Assembly: GCF_031987975.1 (NCBI RefSeq)
Contig: NZ_DALZYX010000008.1
Coordinates: 62,001-126,000, forward strand
Reading direction: 5' to 3'
From: Pseudescherichia sp031987975
GTDB lineage: Bacteria > Pseudomonadota > Gammaproteobacteria > Enterobacterales > Enterobacteriaceae
DNA length: 64,000 bases
The translations under genes and the position numbers were made by a program. Within the stretch, counting starts at the first letter, position 1, and each line of letters starts with the position of its first letter. The notes below the pieces were generated by a model. It made no database searches, had not been told where the DNA came from, and worked only from the letters and a program-made list of their open reading frames with translations. Below are positions 28,801 through 38,900 of the stretch, in pieces.

Positions 28801-29158
28801 CAGCATTGGTGACGGCCTCGCCAAACTTCGTCAGGCAGGCTGCCGACTGATTATCAGCCATATTGGCCGCGATCTGGAGATCTTCAACCATCTTATGCCG
28901 CAGATGGCAGACTACATCCTGCTTGAGCCGGAGCTGGTAACCAACGTACACGGTAACCTGATGGACGAGATGATGGTCACTATCGTGCAGGGCCATGCGC
29001 ACCGTTTGGGAATGAAAAGCATCGCCGGACCAACCAACCAGCCGATGATGATGGATACCCTCTCCGGCATTGGGATTGACTATATCTACGGGGATACTAT
29101 TTCCCAGGCTCAGCCGCTGGATCTCATGCTAAACACCAGCTACTTTGCCATTAACTGA
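25829..29158 (+). CDS. dgcE: DgcE, multidomain diguanylate cyclase
   Basis: This 1109-aa protein matches DgcE (YegE), a membrane diguanylate cyclase that makes c-di-GMP and favours curli/cellulose biofilm in E. coli. Residues 1-290 are a MASE1 membrane domain. Three PAS domains lie at about 300-420, 430-545 and 550-675. The cyclase domain has an intact GGDEF at residues 761-765 and the product-inhibition site RSTD (752-755) five residues before it. The C-terminal EAL-like domain (about 860-1105) lacks the EAL motif (LLSLRLW at the equivalent place), so phosphodiesterase activity is not expected. The gene overlaps the 3' end of convergent alkA by 30 bp. Confidence 0.95.
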   Translation: MNKQYQRVLVTTPNPLLRLLSLGLVTFIFTLFSLELTRFGTILAPLWFPTSIMMVAFYRHAGRMWPGIAIACSLGSLAASSLLLQSHEMNLWYPAINIIEALAGAVLLRKMLPWYNPLQNLGDWIRLTIGSAVVPPLLGGLLVCMLPGNENLLRTFMIWVLSESIGALALVPLGLMFKLHYLLRHRKPQLLLETLVTLAVTLFLSWLSMLYLPWPFTAVIVLLMWTAVRLPRLEAFLIFLVTIMVVSLMMTHGPMELNNFNSSAMLNAPWLPFMMILLPANVMTMVMYSFRAERKHITESEARFRNAMEYSAIGMALVGTDGQWLQVNKALCNFLGYSQDELRLLTFQQLTWPEDLNSDLEQLEMLVRGEIDSYSMEKRYYTRTGDIVWALLAVSLVRHPDGTPLYFISQVEDINDLKHTEWVNKRLMERITLANEAGGIGIWEWDLEPDIISWDKRMFELYEQPPHVKPTWKLWYECVVPEDRAEAERIIRDSLVARTAFKLEYRIHVKEGVRHIRALANRVLNKNGEVERLLGVNMDMTEVKQLNEALFQEKERLHITLDSIGEAVLCTDVDMNVTFMNPVAEKMSGWQQEHAIGQALLNVLRITFGDNGPTLENIHSGDMSRSAIEQDVVLHCRNGGTYDIHYSVTPLSTLDGQNIGFVLVIQDVTESRKMLRQLSYSASHDALTHLANRVSFENHLKRLLLTVQETHQRHALVYIDLDRFKAVNDTAGHAAGDALLRELSSLMLSMLRSTDVLARLGGDEFGLLLPDCNIESARYISGRIIHAINDYRFMWEGHLHRIGASAGITLIDENNCQASEVMSQADIACYASKNNGRGVVTVYEPQQDHMHHNRSLISLEEQTRMIRDNHLLLVARGVASPRVPESCNFWLLSLRLWTSEGEAMEERAFRSGLAEPELIRALDRRVIHEFFTNSAAGVVRKGVSVALPLSSAGLASRTVVNEIVEKLEQSGMPGRLLHFVIHADALMREESSIGDGLAKLRQAGCRLIISHIGRDLEIFNHLMPQMADYILLEPELVTNVHGNLMDEMMVTIVQGHAHRLGMKSIAGPTNQPMMMDTLSGIGIDYIYGDTISQAQPLDLMLNTSYFAIN

Positions 29159-29995
29159 CGGCTGCCAGTCCGGGGTGTACCAGATGTGCAGCAGCGCATA
29201 GGAGCGCCAGGGGTGCCAGCGCACCGCATAGTGGCGGATTTGCGCCGGAGTCATTCCCGCGAAACGCTGTTTGATAGCATAGTCATCGGCTAAAAAGACA
29301 TCTTTCGCCTGCCAGCCACGCATTGCCAGATAGTTTGCCGTCCAGCGCCCGATACCGGGAAAACTCTGCAATAGCTTCACGCCCTGCTCGATATCCGTTG
29401 GAGCCTGCAACGGAAACTCGCCCTCAAGGGTAGCGCGGGCCAAATTAATCAGCGCCTCGGCCCGCTTAAGCGGCATCCCCAGCGCTTTTAACGCTACGGG
29501 GTCGGCCTTAACCAGCGCCTCTGCCGTCGGGAAGCAGATAAAGCCCGGCGCATCCGCCAGCGGCTCGCCTAAGCTCGCCACCACCTTACCGGTCAGCTTC
29601 GCCGCCATCGCCACGCTCACCAGCTGCCCAAGGATTGCCCGCACGCCCTGCTCAAAGGTATCCATCGAGCCAGGCAGCCGCAGGCCTGGTCTTTGCTCGC
29701 CCAGCGAACCGAGGGTCTGAACAATCTCCTGCGGATCGCAGGCGAGATCGAACAGACGCTCCAGCCGGGCCAGGCAGGTGTCAGCCACCGGCATTAGCCC
29801 GTCGCTGAGGGTGACCCGCAGCGTATGGTTAGCCTCGTCCGGCTCGGCGGTAACGATCCCCCGGTGCTCCCCCAGCGCAAAACTGCGCACGTAGCGACCT
29901 TCGCTGACCACCTCCACGCCGGTCACCGCACGCGCCTGTAAAAAACCTAACATCCACGCCCAGTCGTAGGGCGGCTTCCAGCTCAGTGTATACAT
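29129..29995 (-). CDS. alkA: AlkA, DNA-3-methyladenine glycosylase II
   Basis: This enzyme excises alkylated bases (3-methyladenine and others) from DNA. I chose ATG 29995 (288 aa) because AGGAG sits five bases upstream and the protein then begins MYTLSWKPPYDW, like E. coli AlkA; the longer frame would need GTG at 30010. The helix-hairpin-helix is FPGIGRWTANYLAMRGWQA and the catalytic aspartate is in DVFLADDYAIKQRF. It is convergent with dgcE, and the 3' ends overlap by 30 bp. In E. coli alkA is induced by Ada; no clear Ada box was identified here. Confidence 0.94.
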   Translation of the reverse strand: MYTLSWKPPYDWAWMLGFLQARAVTGVEVVSEGRYVRSFALGEHRGIVTAEPDEANHTLRVTLSDGLMPVADTCLARLERLFDLACDPQEIVQTLGSLGEQRPGLRLPGSMDTFEQGVRAILGQLVSVAMAAKLTGKVVASLGEPLADAPGFICFPTAEALVKADPVALKALGMPLKRAEALINLARATLEGEFPLQAPTDIEQGVKLLQSFPGIGRWTANYLAMRGWQAKDVFLADDYAIKQRFAGMTPAQIRHYAVRWHPWRSYALLHIWYTPDWQPSVNGKVAGV

Positions 29996-30108
29996 AGTTA
30001 CTCCTCTCACTCTCTTTTCAGCTTAAGCCCCCCACCACTTTTTTGCTTTGCTTTCATAATCCTTTCGGCTAAAGTCGCCCCCCTTCTTCACCGGCATGGG
30101 GAACTTTC

Positions 30109-31458
30109 ATGTTTATTGGTTTTGACTACGGCACGGCAAACTGCTCCGTTGCGGTGATGCGCGACGGCATCCCGCAGCTATTAAAAATGGAAAACGGCAG
30201 CACGCTACTGCCGTCAATGCTCTGCGCCCCGACGCGGGAAGCGGTCAGCGAGTGGCTCTACCGTCACCATGACGTTCCGGCCACCGGCGGCGAAACCCAG
30301 GCGCTGCTGCGCCGGGCGGTAAACTTTAACCGCGAGGAAGATATCGAGGTGCTGCCGGGCAGCGTCCAGTTTGGTCTTCAGTCGTTGCAGCAGTACGTTC
30401 AGGATCCGGAAGAGGTCTACTTCGTTAAATCGCCAAAATCCTTCCTTGGGGCCAGCGGCCTGAAGCCGCAGCAGATCGCCCTGTTTGAGGATCTGGTCTG
30501 CGCCATGATGCTGCATATTCGCCAGCAGGCGGAGAGCCAGCTGCCGGAGGCGATCGATCGGGCGGTGATTGGCCGACCCATCAACTTCCAGGGGCTGGGC
30601 GGCGATGACGCTAACGCCCAGGCGCAGGGGATCCTCGATCGTGCCGCGAAGCGTGCAGGCTTTAACGAGGTGGTGTTCCAGTACGAGCCGGTCGCGGCAG
30701 GACTGGATTTTGAAGCCACGTTGCAGGCGGAGAAGCGCGTGCTGGTAGTGGATATCGGCGGCGGGACCACCGACTGCTCGCTGCTGCTGATGGGGCCGCA
30801 ATGGCATCAGCGTCAGGATCGCGACAGCAGCCTGCTGGGACACAGCGGCTGCCGCGTAGGCGGTAACGATCTCGATATTGCGCTGGCCTTTAAGCACCTG
30901 ATGCCGCTGTTGGGCATGGGCGGTCAGACTGAAAAAGGTATCGCCCTGCCGATCCTGCCGTGGTGGAACGCGGTGGCGATCAACGACGTTCCGGCCCAGA
31001 GCGACTTCTACAGCAGCGCCAACGGCCGCCTGCTCAATGACCTGGTGCGTGATGCCCGGGAGGGCGATAAGGTGGCGCGGCTGGTGAAGGTGTGGCGTCA
31101 GCGCCTCAGCTACCGCCTGGTGCGCAGCGCGGAAGAGAGCAAGATTGCCCTCTCCGACAACGCGCAAACCGAGGCCCGGCTGCCGTTTATCAGCGACGAG
31201 CTGGCGACGGCGATTACGCAAGAGGGGCTGGAGACCGCCCTTAACCAGCCGCTGACGCGCATCCTTGAGCAGGTGCAGCTGGCGCTGGCGAGCAGCAACG
31301 AGACGCCGGATATCATCTACCTGACCGGCGGCAGCGCCCGCTCCCCGCTGATCAAAAAGGCGCTGGCCGACGCCCTGCCCGGCATTCCGATTGCCGGCGG
31401 CGACGATTTTGGCTCGGTCACCGCTGGCCTCGCCCGCTGGGCGCAGGTGGTGTTTTAA
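30109..31458 (+). CDS. yegD: YegD, Hsp70-family chaperone-like protein
   Basis: This 449-aa protein corresponds to YegD, a short Hsp70 relative consisting mainly of the actin-like ATPase domain. The phosphate-1 loop FIGFDYGTANCSVAVM is at the N-terminus, phosphate-2 VLVVDIGGGTTDCSLLL is near residue 210, and the adenosine motif LTGGSARSPLIKKAL is near residue 405. There is no full DnaK-type peptide-binding domain. Client proteins are unknown. In this genome it is followed by a REP element and then mdtA. Confidence 0.94.
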   Translation: MFIGFDYGTANCSVAVMRDGIPQLLKMENGSTLLPSMLCAPTREAVSEWLYRHHDVPATGGETQALLRRAVNFNREEDIEVLPGSVQFGLQSLQQYVQDPEEVYFVKSPKSFLGASGLKPQQIALFEDLVCAMMLHIRQQAESQLPEAIDRAVIGRPINFQGLGGDDANAQAQGILDRAAKRAGFNEVVFQYEPVAAGLDFEATLQAEKRVLVVDIGGGTTDCSLLLMGPQWHQRQDRDSSLLGHSGCRVGGNDLDIALAFKHLMPLLGMGGQTEKGIALPILPWWNAVAINDVPAQSDFYSSANGRLLNDLVRDAREGDKVARLVKVWRQRLSYRLVRSAEESKIALSDNAQTEARLPFISDELATAITQEGLETALNQPLTRILEQVQLALASSNETPDIIYLTGGSARSPLIKKALADALPGIPIAGGDDFGSVTAGLARWAQVVF

Positions 31459-31465
31459 GCAACAT

Positions 31466-31496
31466 GCCCGGCGGCGTTTCGCTTGCCGGGCTTACG
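31466..31496. repeat. single REP element after yegD
   Basis: GCCCGGCGGCGTTTCGCTTGCC followed by GGGCTTAC forms a typical REP palindrome just after the yegD stop and before the mdtA promoter region. Confidence 0.8.
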
Positions 31497-31533
31497 CATG
31501 TCCCCATTCAGACGATTCCATACGGTCTTTCAT

Positions 31534-31551
31534 ATTTCCTCCATTTTTCTG
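31534..31551 (+). promoter_or_regulatory. candidate BaeR box upstream of mdtA
   Basis: ATTTCCTCCATTTTTCTG aligns with the published BaeR consensus TTTTTCTCCATDATTGGC; the core TCCAT is exact and most of the 5' half agrees. It lies about 65 bp upstream of the mdtA start, as expected for BaeSR control of mdtABCD-baeSR. The 3' half is weaker. Confidence 0.5.
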
Positions 31552-31614
31552 CGGCGTTGCATTACTAAACTAGTATCATTCTGTGAAATGTTTCAGGAAG
31601 AGATACGGATAACA

Positions 31615-32859
31615 ATGAAAGGTCGTGTTAATGCCCGCTGGGCGATGGTCATCGGCGTGGCGATTGTTGCTATTGCTGCACTTTGGTACTGGCATAGCCA
31701 CAACGATACCCAAACCGCCCCGGGCGCCCATGCCCCGCAGGCTGGACGGGGTGCAGCAGGCGGTCGCCGCGGCATGCCGCTGGCTCCGGTACAGGCGGCC
31801 ACCGCCGTTGAAGGCGAAGTTCCTCGCTACCTGTCGGGACTTGGCACGATCACCGCCGCCAATACCGTCACCGTACGCAGCCGCGTTGACGGTCAGCTGA
31901 TGGCTCTGCACTTCCAGGAGGGCCAGCAGGTGAAAGCGGGCGATCTGCTGGCAGAGATCGACCCCAGCCAGTTCAAAGTCGCGCTCGCCCAGGCCCAGGG
32001 CCAGCTGGCGAAGGATAAAGCCACGCTGGCAAATGCCCAGCGCGATCTGGCCCGCTATCAGCAGCTGGTTAAAACTAACCTTGTCTCCCGCCAGGAGCTG
32101 GATGCCCAGCAGGCGCTGGTGAGCGAATCTCAGGGCACTATCAAGGCAGATGAAGCCTCGGTCGCCAGCGCCCAGCTACAGCTCGACTGGAGCCGGATCA
32201 CCGCCCCGATCGATGGTCGCGTGGGCCTGAAGCAGGTCGATATTGGCAACCAGATCTCCAGCGGCGACACCACCGGGATCGTGGTGATCACCCAGACTCA
32301 CCCTATCGATCTGGTCTTTACCCTGCCGGAGAGCGATATCGCCACGGTGGTGCAGGCGCAAAAGGCCGGGCAGACCCTCAGCGTTGAAGCCTGGGACCGC
32401 ACCAACAAGCAGAAGCTGAGCGACGGTACCCTGCTGAGCCTCGACAACCAGATCGATACCACCACCGGCACCATCAAGCTGAAGGCCCGCTTTACCAATC
32501 AGGACGATGCCCTCTTCCCTAACCAGTTCGTTAACGCCCGAATGCTGGTCTCTACCGAACAGAACGCGGTGCTGATCCCTACCGCTGCGCTGCAGATGGG
32601 CAACGATGGCCACTTCGTCTGGGTGCTGAACGAGCAGAACAAAGTGAGCAAGCACACCGTGACGCCAGGCATTCAAAACAGCCAGCAGGTGGCCATTAGC
32701 GCCGGGCTGTCGGCGGGTGACAAAGTGGTCACCGACGGTATCGACCGCCTAACCGAGGGTGCTCAGGTCGAGGTGGTCACCGCCCAGAGCGCCGACGCCG
32801 CCCCTGCCGCACAGGCGAAAACTCACGGCACGCGCGCCGCACAGGGAGCCGGTTCCTGA
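31615..32859 (+). CDS. mdtA: MdtA, membrane fusion protein of the MdtABC efflux pump
   Basis: MdtA is the periplasmic adaptor of a heteromeric RND pump that, with TolC, exports bile salts, novobiocin and similar compounds. I chose ATG 31615 (MKGRVNARWAM), giving 414 aa, one less than E. coli; the frame open from 31483 starts within the REP and reads through the promoter. A signal-anchor helix is at about 10-27. The biotinyl-lipoyl-like half-motifs (SRVDGQLMALHFQEGQQVKA and LDWSRITAPIDGRVGL) flank an alpha-helical hairpin at about 115-180. The gene shares its last base with mdtB's first, indicating coupling. Confidence 0.95.
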   Translation: MKGRVNARWAMVIGVAIVAIAALWYWHSHNDTQTAPGAHAPQAGRGAAGGRRGMPLAPVQAATAVEGEVPRYLSGLGTITAANTVTVRSRVDGQLMALHFQEGQQVKAGDLLAEIDPSQFKVALAQAQGQLAKDKATLANAQRDLARYQQLVKTNLVSRQELDAQQALVSESQGTIKADEASVASAQLQLDWSRITAPIDGRVGLKQVDIGNQISSGDTTGIVVITQTHPIDLVFTLPESDIATVVQAQKAGQTLSVEAWDRTNKQKLSDGTLLSLDNQIDTTTGTIKLKARFTNQDDALFPNQFVNARMLVSTEQNAVLIPTAALQMGNDGHFVWVLNEQNKVSKHTVTPGIQNSQQVAISAGLSAGDKVVTDGIDRLTEGAQVEVVTAQSADAAPAAQAKTHGTRAAQGAGS

Positions 32860-35800
32860 TGCAGGTGTTACCTCCCCGCGCCACCGGCGGCCCGTCCCGC
32901 CTGTTTATTCTCCGTCCGGTCGCCACCACCCTGCTGATGGTGGCGATCCTGCTGGCCGGGATCATTGGCTACCGTTTTCTGCCGGTCTCTGCTCTGCCCG
33001 AGGTAGACTATCCCACCATTCAGGTGGTGACCCTCTACCCCGGAGCCAGTCCGGACGTGATGACCTCTGCCGTCACCGCGCCTCTTGAACGCCAGTTTGG
33101 CCAGATGTCTGGCTTGAAGCAGATGTCCTCGCAAAGCTCCGGCGGCGCGTCGGTGGTGACGCTCCAGTTTCAGCTGACGCTGGGCCTGGACGTTGCCGAG
33201 CAGGAGGTGCAGGCCGCGATTAACGCCGCCACTAACCTGCTCCCCTCCGATCTGCCTAACCCGCCGGTCTATAGCAAGGTCAACCCGGCGGATCCGCCGA
33301 TCATGTCGCTGGCGGTGACCTCAACCGCGATGCCGATGACTCAGGTGGAGGATATGGTCGAGACCCGGGTGGCACAGAAGATCTCCCAGGTCTCCGGCGT
33401 CGGGCTGGTTACCCTCTCTGGCGGCCAGCGTCCAGCCGTACGGGTGAAGCTTAATGCCCAGGCTATTGCCGCGCTCGGGTTGACCAGCGAAACCGTGCGC
33501 ACCGCGATCAATAACAACAACGTTAACTCGGCGAAGGGTAGCCTCGACGGCCCGACGCGGGCAGTGACCCTCTCTGCGAACGATCAGATGCAGTCCGCCG
33601 ACGATTACCGTCGCCTGATTATTGCCTACCAGAACGGGGCACCGATCCGCCTCGGCGATGTGGCAACCATCGAGCAGGGTGCGGAGAACAGCTGGCTGGG
33701 GGCATGGGCCAACAAGCAGCAGGCGATTGTGATGAACGTCCAGCGCCAGCCGGGAGCCAATATTCTCTCGACTGCGGACAGCATCCGTACCCTGCTGCCC
33801 CAGCTCACCGAGAGCCTGCCGAAGTCGGTCACGGTTAAGGTTCTGTCCAATCGCACTACCAACATTCGCGCCTCGGTGGACGACACCCAGTTTGAGCTGA
33901 TGCTGGCCATCGCCCTGGTGGTAATGATCATTTACCTGTTTCTGCGTAACGTTCCGGCCACCATTATTCCCGCTGTGGCAGTACCCCTGTCGCTGGTGGG
34001 CACCTTTGCGGTGATGGTGTTCCTCGACTTCTCGATCAACAACCTAACGCTGATGGCCTTGACCATCGCCACCGGCTTCGTGGTCGATGATGCCATCGTG
34101 GTGATTGAGAACATCTCCCGTTATATCGAAAAAGGCGAGAAGCCGCTGGCGGCGGCGCTGAAGGGCGCGGGAGAGATTGGCTTTACCATTATCTCCCTCA
34201 CCTTCTCGCTGATCGCGGTGCTGATCCCGCTGCTGTTTATGGGCGATATCGTCGGCCGCCTGTTCCGCGAGTTTGCCGTCACCCTGGCGGTGGCGATTCT
34301 GATCTCCGCCGTGGTCTCCCTGACCCTGACGCCGATGATGTGCGCCCGGATGCTCAGCCACGAATCTCTGCGCAAGCAGAACCGGTTTTCCCGCGCCTCG
34401 GAGCGCTTTTTCGACCGCGTGATCGCCGCCTATGGCCGCGGGCTGACCAAAGTGCTTAACCATCCATGGCTGACCCTCAGCGTGGCGGTAGGTGCGCTGC
34501 TGCTGTCGGTGCTGCTGTGGGTAACCATCCCGAAAGGTTTCTTCCCGATCCAGGATAACGGCATTATTCAGGGCACCTTGCAAGCCCCGCAGTCGGCGTC
34601 ATTTGCCAGCATGGCGGAGCGCCAGCGTCAGGTAAGCGATATCGTGCTGAAGGATCCGGCGGTAGAGAGCCTGACGGCCTTTGTCGGAGTTGACGGCACC
34701 AACCCGTCGCTGAACAGCGCCCGGCTGCAAATCAACCTTAAGCCGCTGGATGACCGGGACGATCGTGTCCAGGCGGTGATCGCCCGGCTTCAGCAGGCGG
34801 TAGCGAAGGTGCCGGGCGTGGATCTCTATCTCCAGCCGACTCAGGATCTGACTATCGATACCACCGTCAGCCGCACCCAGTATCAGTTCACTCTCCAGGC
34901 GACAACCCTGGAGGCGCTGAGCACCTGGGTGCCACAGCTGATGAGTGAGCTACAGACCCTGCCGCAGCTGGCCGACGTCAGCAGCGACTGGCAGGACAAG
35001 GGGCTGGCCGCCTACGTTAACGTGGATCGGGACAGCGCCAGCCGCCTCGGCATTACCATGGCGGACGTGGATAACGCCCTCTATAACGCCTTCGGCCAGC
35101 GGCTGATCTCTACCATCTATACTCAGGCCAACCAGTACCGCGTAGTGCTGGAGCACAATACGGCGGCAACGCCGGGCCTGGCGGGGCTGGACTCTATCCG
35201 CCTGACCAGCAGCGACGGCGGCGTGGTGCCGCTCAGTGCCATTGCGAAGGTGGAGGAGCGCTATACCCCGCTGGCGATCAATCACCTCGACCAGTTCCCG
35301 TCTACCACCATCTCGTTTAACGTCCAGGACGGTTACGCGCTGGGGGATGCGGTACAGGCGATTCTGGATAGCGAGCAGAACCTCAGCCTGCCGGGGGATA
35401 TTACTACCCAATTCCAGGGCAGCTCGCTGGCGTTCCAGGACGCGCTGGGCAGCACCGTGTGGCTGATCGTCGCGGCGGTGGTAGCGATGTATATCGTGCT
35501 CGGCGTGCTCTACGAGAGCTTTATCCACCCGATCACCATCCTCTCTACCCTGCCCACCGCCGGGGTCGGCGCGTTGCTGGCGCTGATGCTGGCGGGCAGC
35601 GAGCTGGACGTGATCGCCATTATCGGCATCATTCTGCTGATTGGTATCGTCAAGAAGAACGCCATCATGATGATCGACTTTGCCCTTGCCGCCGAGCGGG
35701 AACAGGGCATGTCGCCACGGGAGGCGATCTTCCAGGCCTGCCTGCTGCGTTTTCGTCCGATCCTGATGACCACCCTCGCGGCGCTGCTGGGTGCCCTGCC

Positions 35801-35993
35801 GCTGATGCTGAGCACCGGGGTGGGGGCGGAGCTGCGCCGTCCGCTGGGGATCGGCATGGTTGGCGGCCTACTGGTGAGCCAGGTGCTGACCCTCTTTACC
35901 ACGCCAGTGATCTACCTGCTGTTTGACCGTCTGGCCCTGCGGGTTCGCCACCGCTTCCCCCGCCGCGAAGAGCGTGAAGGGGAGGAGGCGTAA
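32859..35993 (+). CDS. mdtB: MdtB, RND efflux transporter subunit
   Basis: This 1044-aa inner-membrane RND transporter forms a heterotrimer with MdtC. It has the standard twelve-helix plan with two large periplasmic loops. The conserved family segment with intramembrane acidic residues is in IATGFVVDDAIVVIENI near residue 400, and the C-terminal repeat has LIGIVKKNAIMMIDFALAA. It starts inside the mdtA stop (TGATG) and is followed immediately by mdtC. Its C-terminus is four residues longer than the E. coli protein. Confidence 0.96.
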   Translation: MQVLPPRATGGPSRLFILRPVATTLLMVAILLAGIIGYRFLPVSALPEVDYPTIQVVTLYPGASPDVMTSAVTAPLERQFGQMSGLKQMSSQSSGGASVVTLQFQLTLGLDVAEQEVQAAINAATNLLPSDLPNPPVYSKVNPADPPIMSLAVTSTAMPMTQVEDMVETRVAQKISQVSGVGLVTLSGGQRPAVRVKLNAQAIAALGLTSETVRTAINNNNVNSAKGSLDGPTRAVTLSANDQMQSADDYRRLIIAYQNGAPIRLGDVATIEQGAENSWLGAWANKQQAIVMNVQRQPGANILSTADSIRTLLPQLTESLPKSVTVKVLSNRTTNIRASVDDTQFELMLAIALVVMIIYLFLRNVPATIIPAVAVPLSLVGTFAVMVFLDFSINNLTLMALTIATGFVVDDAIVVIENISRYIEKGEKPLAAALKGAGEIGFTIISLTFSLIAVLIPLLFMGDIVGRLFREFAVTLAVAILISAVVSLTLTPMMCARMLSHESLRKQNRFSRASERFFDRVIAAYGRGLTKVLNHPWLTLSVAVGALLLSVLLWVTIPKGFFPIQDNGIIQGTLQAPQSASFASMAERQRQVSDIVLKDPAVESLTAFVGVDGTNPSLNSARLQINLKPLDDRDDRVQAVIARLQQAVAKVPGVDLYLQPTQDLTIDTTVSRTQYQFTLQATTLEALSTWVPQLMSELQTLPQLADVSSDWQDKGLAAYVNVDRDSASRLGITMADVDNALYNAFGQRLISTIYTQANQYRVVLEHNTAATPGLAGLDSIRLTSSDGGVVPLSAIAKVEERYTPLAINHLDQFPSTTISFNVQDGYALGDAVQAILDSEQNLSLPGDITTQFQGSSLAFQDALGSTVWLIVAAVVAMYIVLGVLYESFIHPITILSTLPTAGVGALLALMLAGSELDVIAIIGIILLIGIVKKNAIMMIDFALAAEREQGMSPREAIFQACLLRFRPILMTTLAALLGALPLMLSTGVGAELRRPLGIGMVGGLLVSQVLTLFTTPVIYLLFDRLALRVRHRFPRREEREGEEA

Positions 35994-38900
35994 GTGAAGT
36001 TTTTTGCCCTGTTCATTCATCGGCCGGTCGCCACTATTCTGATTTCGCTGGCGATCACGCTGTGCGGGATCCTCGGCTTCCGCCTGCTGCCGGTAGCCCC
36101 GCTGCCGCAGGTAGATTACCCGGTGATCATGGTGAGCGCCTCCCTGCCGGGGGCCTCGCCGGAGACCATGGCCTCCTCGGTGGCGACGCCGCTGGAGCGC
36201 TCCCTCGGGCGTATCGCCGGAGTCAATGAGATGACCTCCTCCAGCTCGCTGGGCAGCACGCGCATCATTCTGGAGTTCAATTTCGATCGCGACATCAACG
36301 GCGCGGCGCGAGACGTGCAGGCGGCGATCAACGCCGCGCAAAGCCTGCTGCCGAGCGGGATGCCGAGCCGTCCGACCTATCGGAAAGCGAACCCGTCCGA
36401 TGCGCCAATAATGATCCTGACGTTAACCTCGGACACCTACTCCCAGGGGCAGCTGTATGACTTCGCCTCGACGCAGCTGGCGCAGACCATCTCGCAAATA
36501 GAGGGCGTCGGTGACGTTGACGTCGGCGGCAGCTCCCTGCCCGCCGTGCGGGTGTCGCTTAACCCGCAGGCGCTGTTTAACCAGGGCGTATCGCTGGACG
36601 ACGTACGCAGCGCGATCAATGACGCCAACGTGCGCAGGCCGCAGGGCGCCATTGAAGATGGCACCCACCGCTGGCAGCTGCAAACCAACGACGAGATCAA
36701 AACCGCCGAGGCCTACCAGCCGCTGATTGTTCACTACAGCAACGGAGCGGCGGTGCGCCTCGGCGACGTCGCCAGCGTTACCGATTCGGTGCAGGACGTG
36801 CGCAACGCCGGGATGACTAACGCCAAGCCCGCGATCCTGCTGATGATCCGTAAGCTGCCGGAAGCCAATATTATCCAGACGGTGGACAGCATCCGCGCCC
36901 GGCTGCCGGAGCTACAGGAGACGATCCCGGCGGCCATCGACTTACAGATCGCCCAGGACCGCTCCCCTACCATCCGCGCCTCGCTGGATGAGGTGGAGCA
37001 CAGCCTGATCATCTCCGTAGCGCTGGTGATCCTGGTGGTCTTTCTCTTCCTGCGCTCGGGCCGGGCGACGCTGATCCCTGCGGTGGCGGTGCCGGTGTCG
37101 CTGATCGGCACCTTTGCCGCCATGTACCTGTGCGGATTTAGCCTCAACAACCTCTCCCTGATGGCCCTGACCATCGCCACCGGCTTCGTGGTAGATGACG
37201 CCATCGTGGTGCTGGAGAACATCGCCCGCCATCTGGAGGCCGGGATGAAACCCCTCCAGGCAGCCTTGCAGGGCACGCGGGAGGTGGGCTTTACCGTGCT
37301 CTCCATGAGTCTGTCGCTGGTGGCGGTCTTCCTGCCGCTGCTGCTGATGGATGGCCTGCCGGGCCGCCTGCTGCGGGAGTTCGCCGTCACGCTGTCGGTG
37401 GCGATCGGTATCTCGCTAGTGGTCTCCCTGACCCTGACGCCGATGATGTGTGGCTGGCTGCTGAAAAGCGGCAAACCGAAAGCGCAATCGAAAGTGCGGG
37501 GCTTTGGCCGCCTGCTGCTGGGCCTCCAGCAGGGCTACGCTAAATCGCTGAAGTGGGTGCTGAACCATACCCGGATGGTGGGCGTGGTGCTGCTCGGCAC
37601 CATCGCGCTCAACGTCTGGCTCTATATTGCGATCCCTAAAACCTTCTTCCCGGAGCAGGACACCGGGGTGCTGATGGGCGGTATCCAGGCCGACCAGAGC
37701 ATCTCTTTCCAGGCGATGCGCGGCAAGCTGGCGGACTTTATGAAGATTATCCGTGACGATCCGGCGGTAGATAACGTCACCGGCTTTACCGGCGGCTCGC
37801 GGGTCAACAGCGGGATGATGTTTATCACCCTCAAGTCCCGCGACCAGCGCAGCGATAGCGCCCAGCAGGTCATCGACCGTCTGCGGGTCAAACTGGCGAA
37901 AGAGCCGGGAGCCAACCTGTTCCTGATGGCGGTGCAGGATATCCGCGTCGGCGGTCGCCAGTCGAACGCCAGCTATCAGTACGCCCTGCTGTCGGACGAT
38001 CTCAGCGACCTGCGGGAGTGGGAGCCGAAGATCCGCAAGGCGCTGGCCGCCCTGCCCCAGCTGGCGGACGTTAACTCCGACCAGCAGGATAACGGCGCGG
38101 AGATGAACCTGATCTACGACCGGGAGACCATGTCCCGGCTGGGCATCAGCGTGCAGGACGCCAACGGCCTGCTGAATAACGCCTTTGGCCAGCGGCAGAT
38201 CTCGACCATCTACGAGGCGCTCAACCAGTACAAGGTGGTAATGGAGGTCGATCCGCGTTACACCCAGGACATCAGCGCCCTGGACAAGATGTTTGTGATC
38301 AACAGCGAGGGCAAGCCGATCCCCCTCTCCTATTTTGCGAAGTGGCAGCCCGCTAACGCGCCGCTGTCGGTGAACCATCAGGGGCTTTCCGCCGCCTCGA
38401 CCATCGCCTTTAACCTGCCGACCGGCGTCTCGCTGTCCGAAGCCAGCGAAGCGATTGACCGGACGATGACCCAGCTGGGAGTGCCCTCCAGCGTGCGCGG
38501 CAGCTTTGCCGGGACCGCACAGGTCTTCCAGGATACCATGCGCTCCCAGCTGATCCTGATCCTTGCAGCCATCGCTACGGTCTACATCGTGCTCGGCATT
38601 CTCTATGAGAGCTACGTCCATCCGCTGACCATTCTCTCGACCCTGCCCTCGGCGGGCGTGGGGGCGCTGTTGGCGCTGGAGCTGTTCGATGCCCCATTTA
38701 GCCTCATCGCCCTGATCGGAATTATGTTATTGATAGGTATCGTCAAGAAGAACGCCATCATGATGGTCGACTTCGCTCTTGAGGCGCAGCGCACCGGCAA
38801 CCTGACGCCGCAGGAGGCCATCTTCCAGGCCTGCCTGCTGCGCTTCAGGCCGATCATGATGACCACCCTGGCGGCGCTGTTTGGCGCGCTGCCGCTGGTG

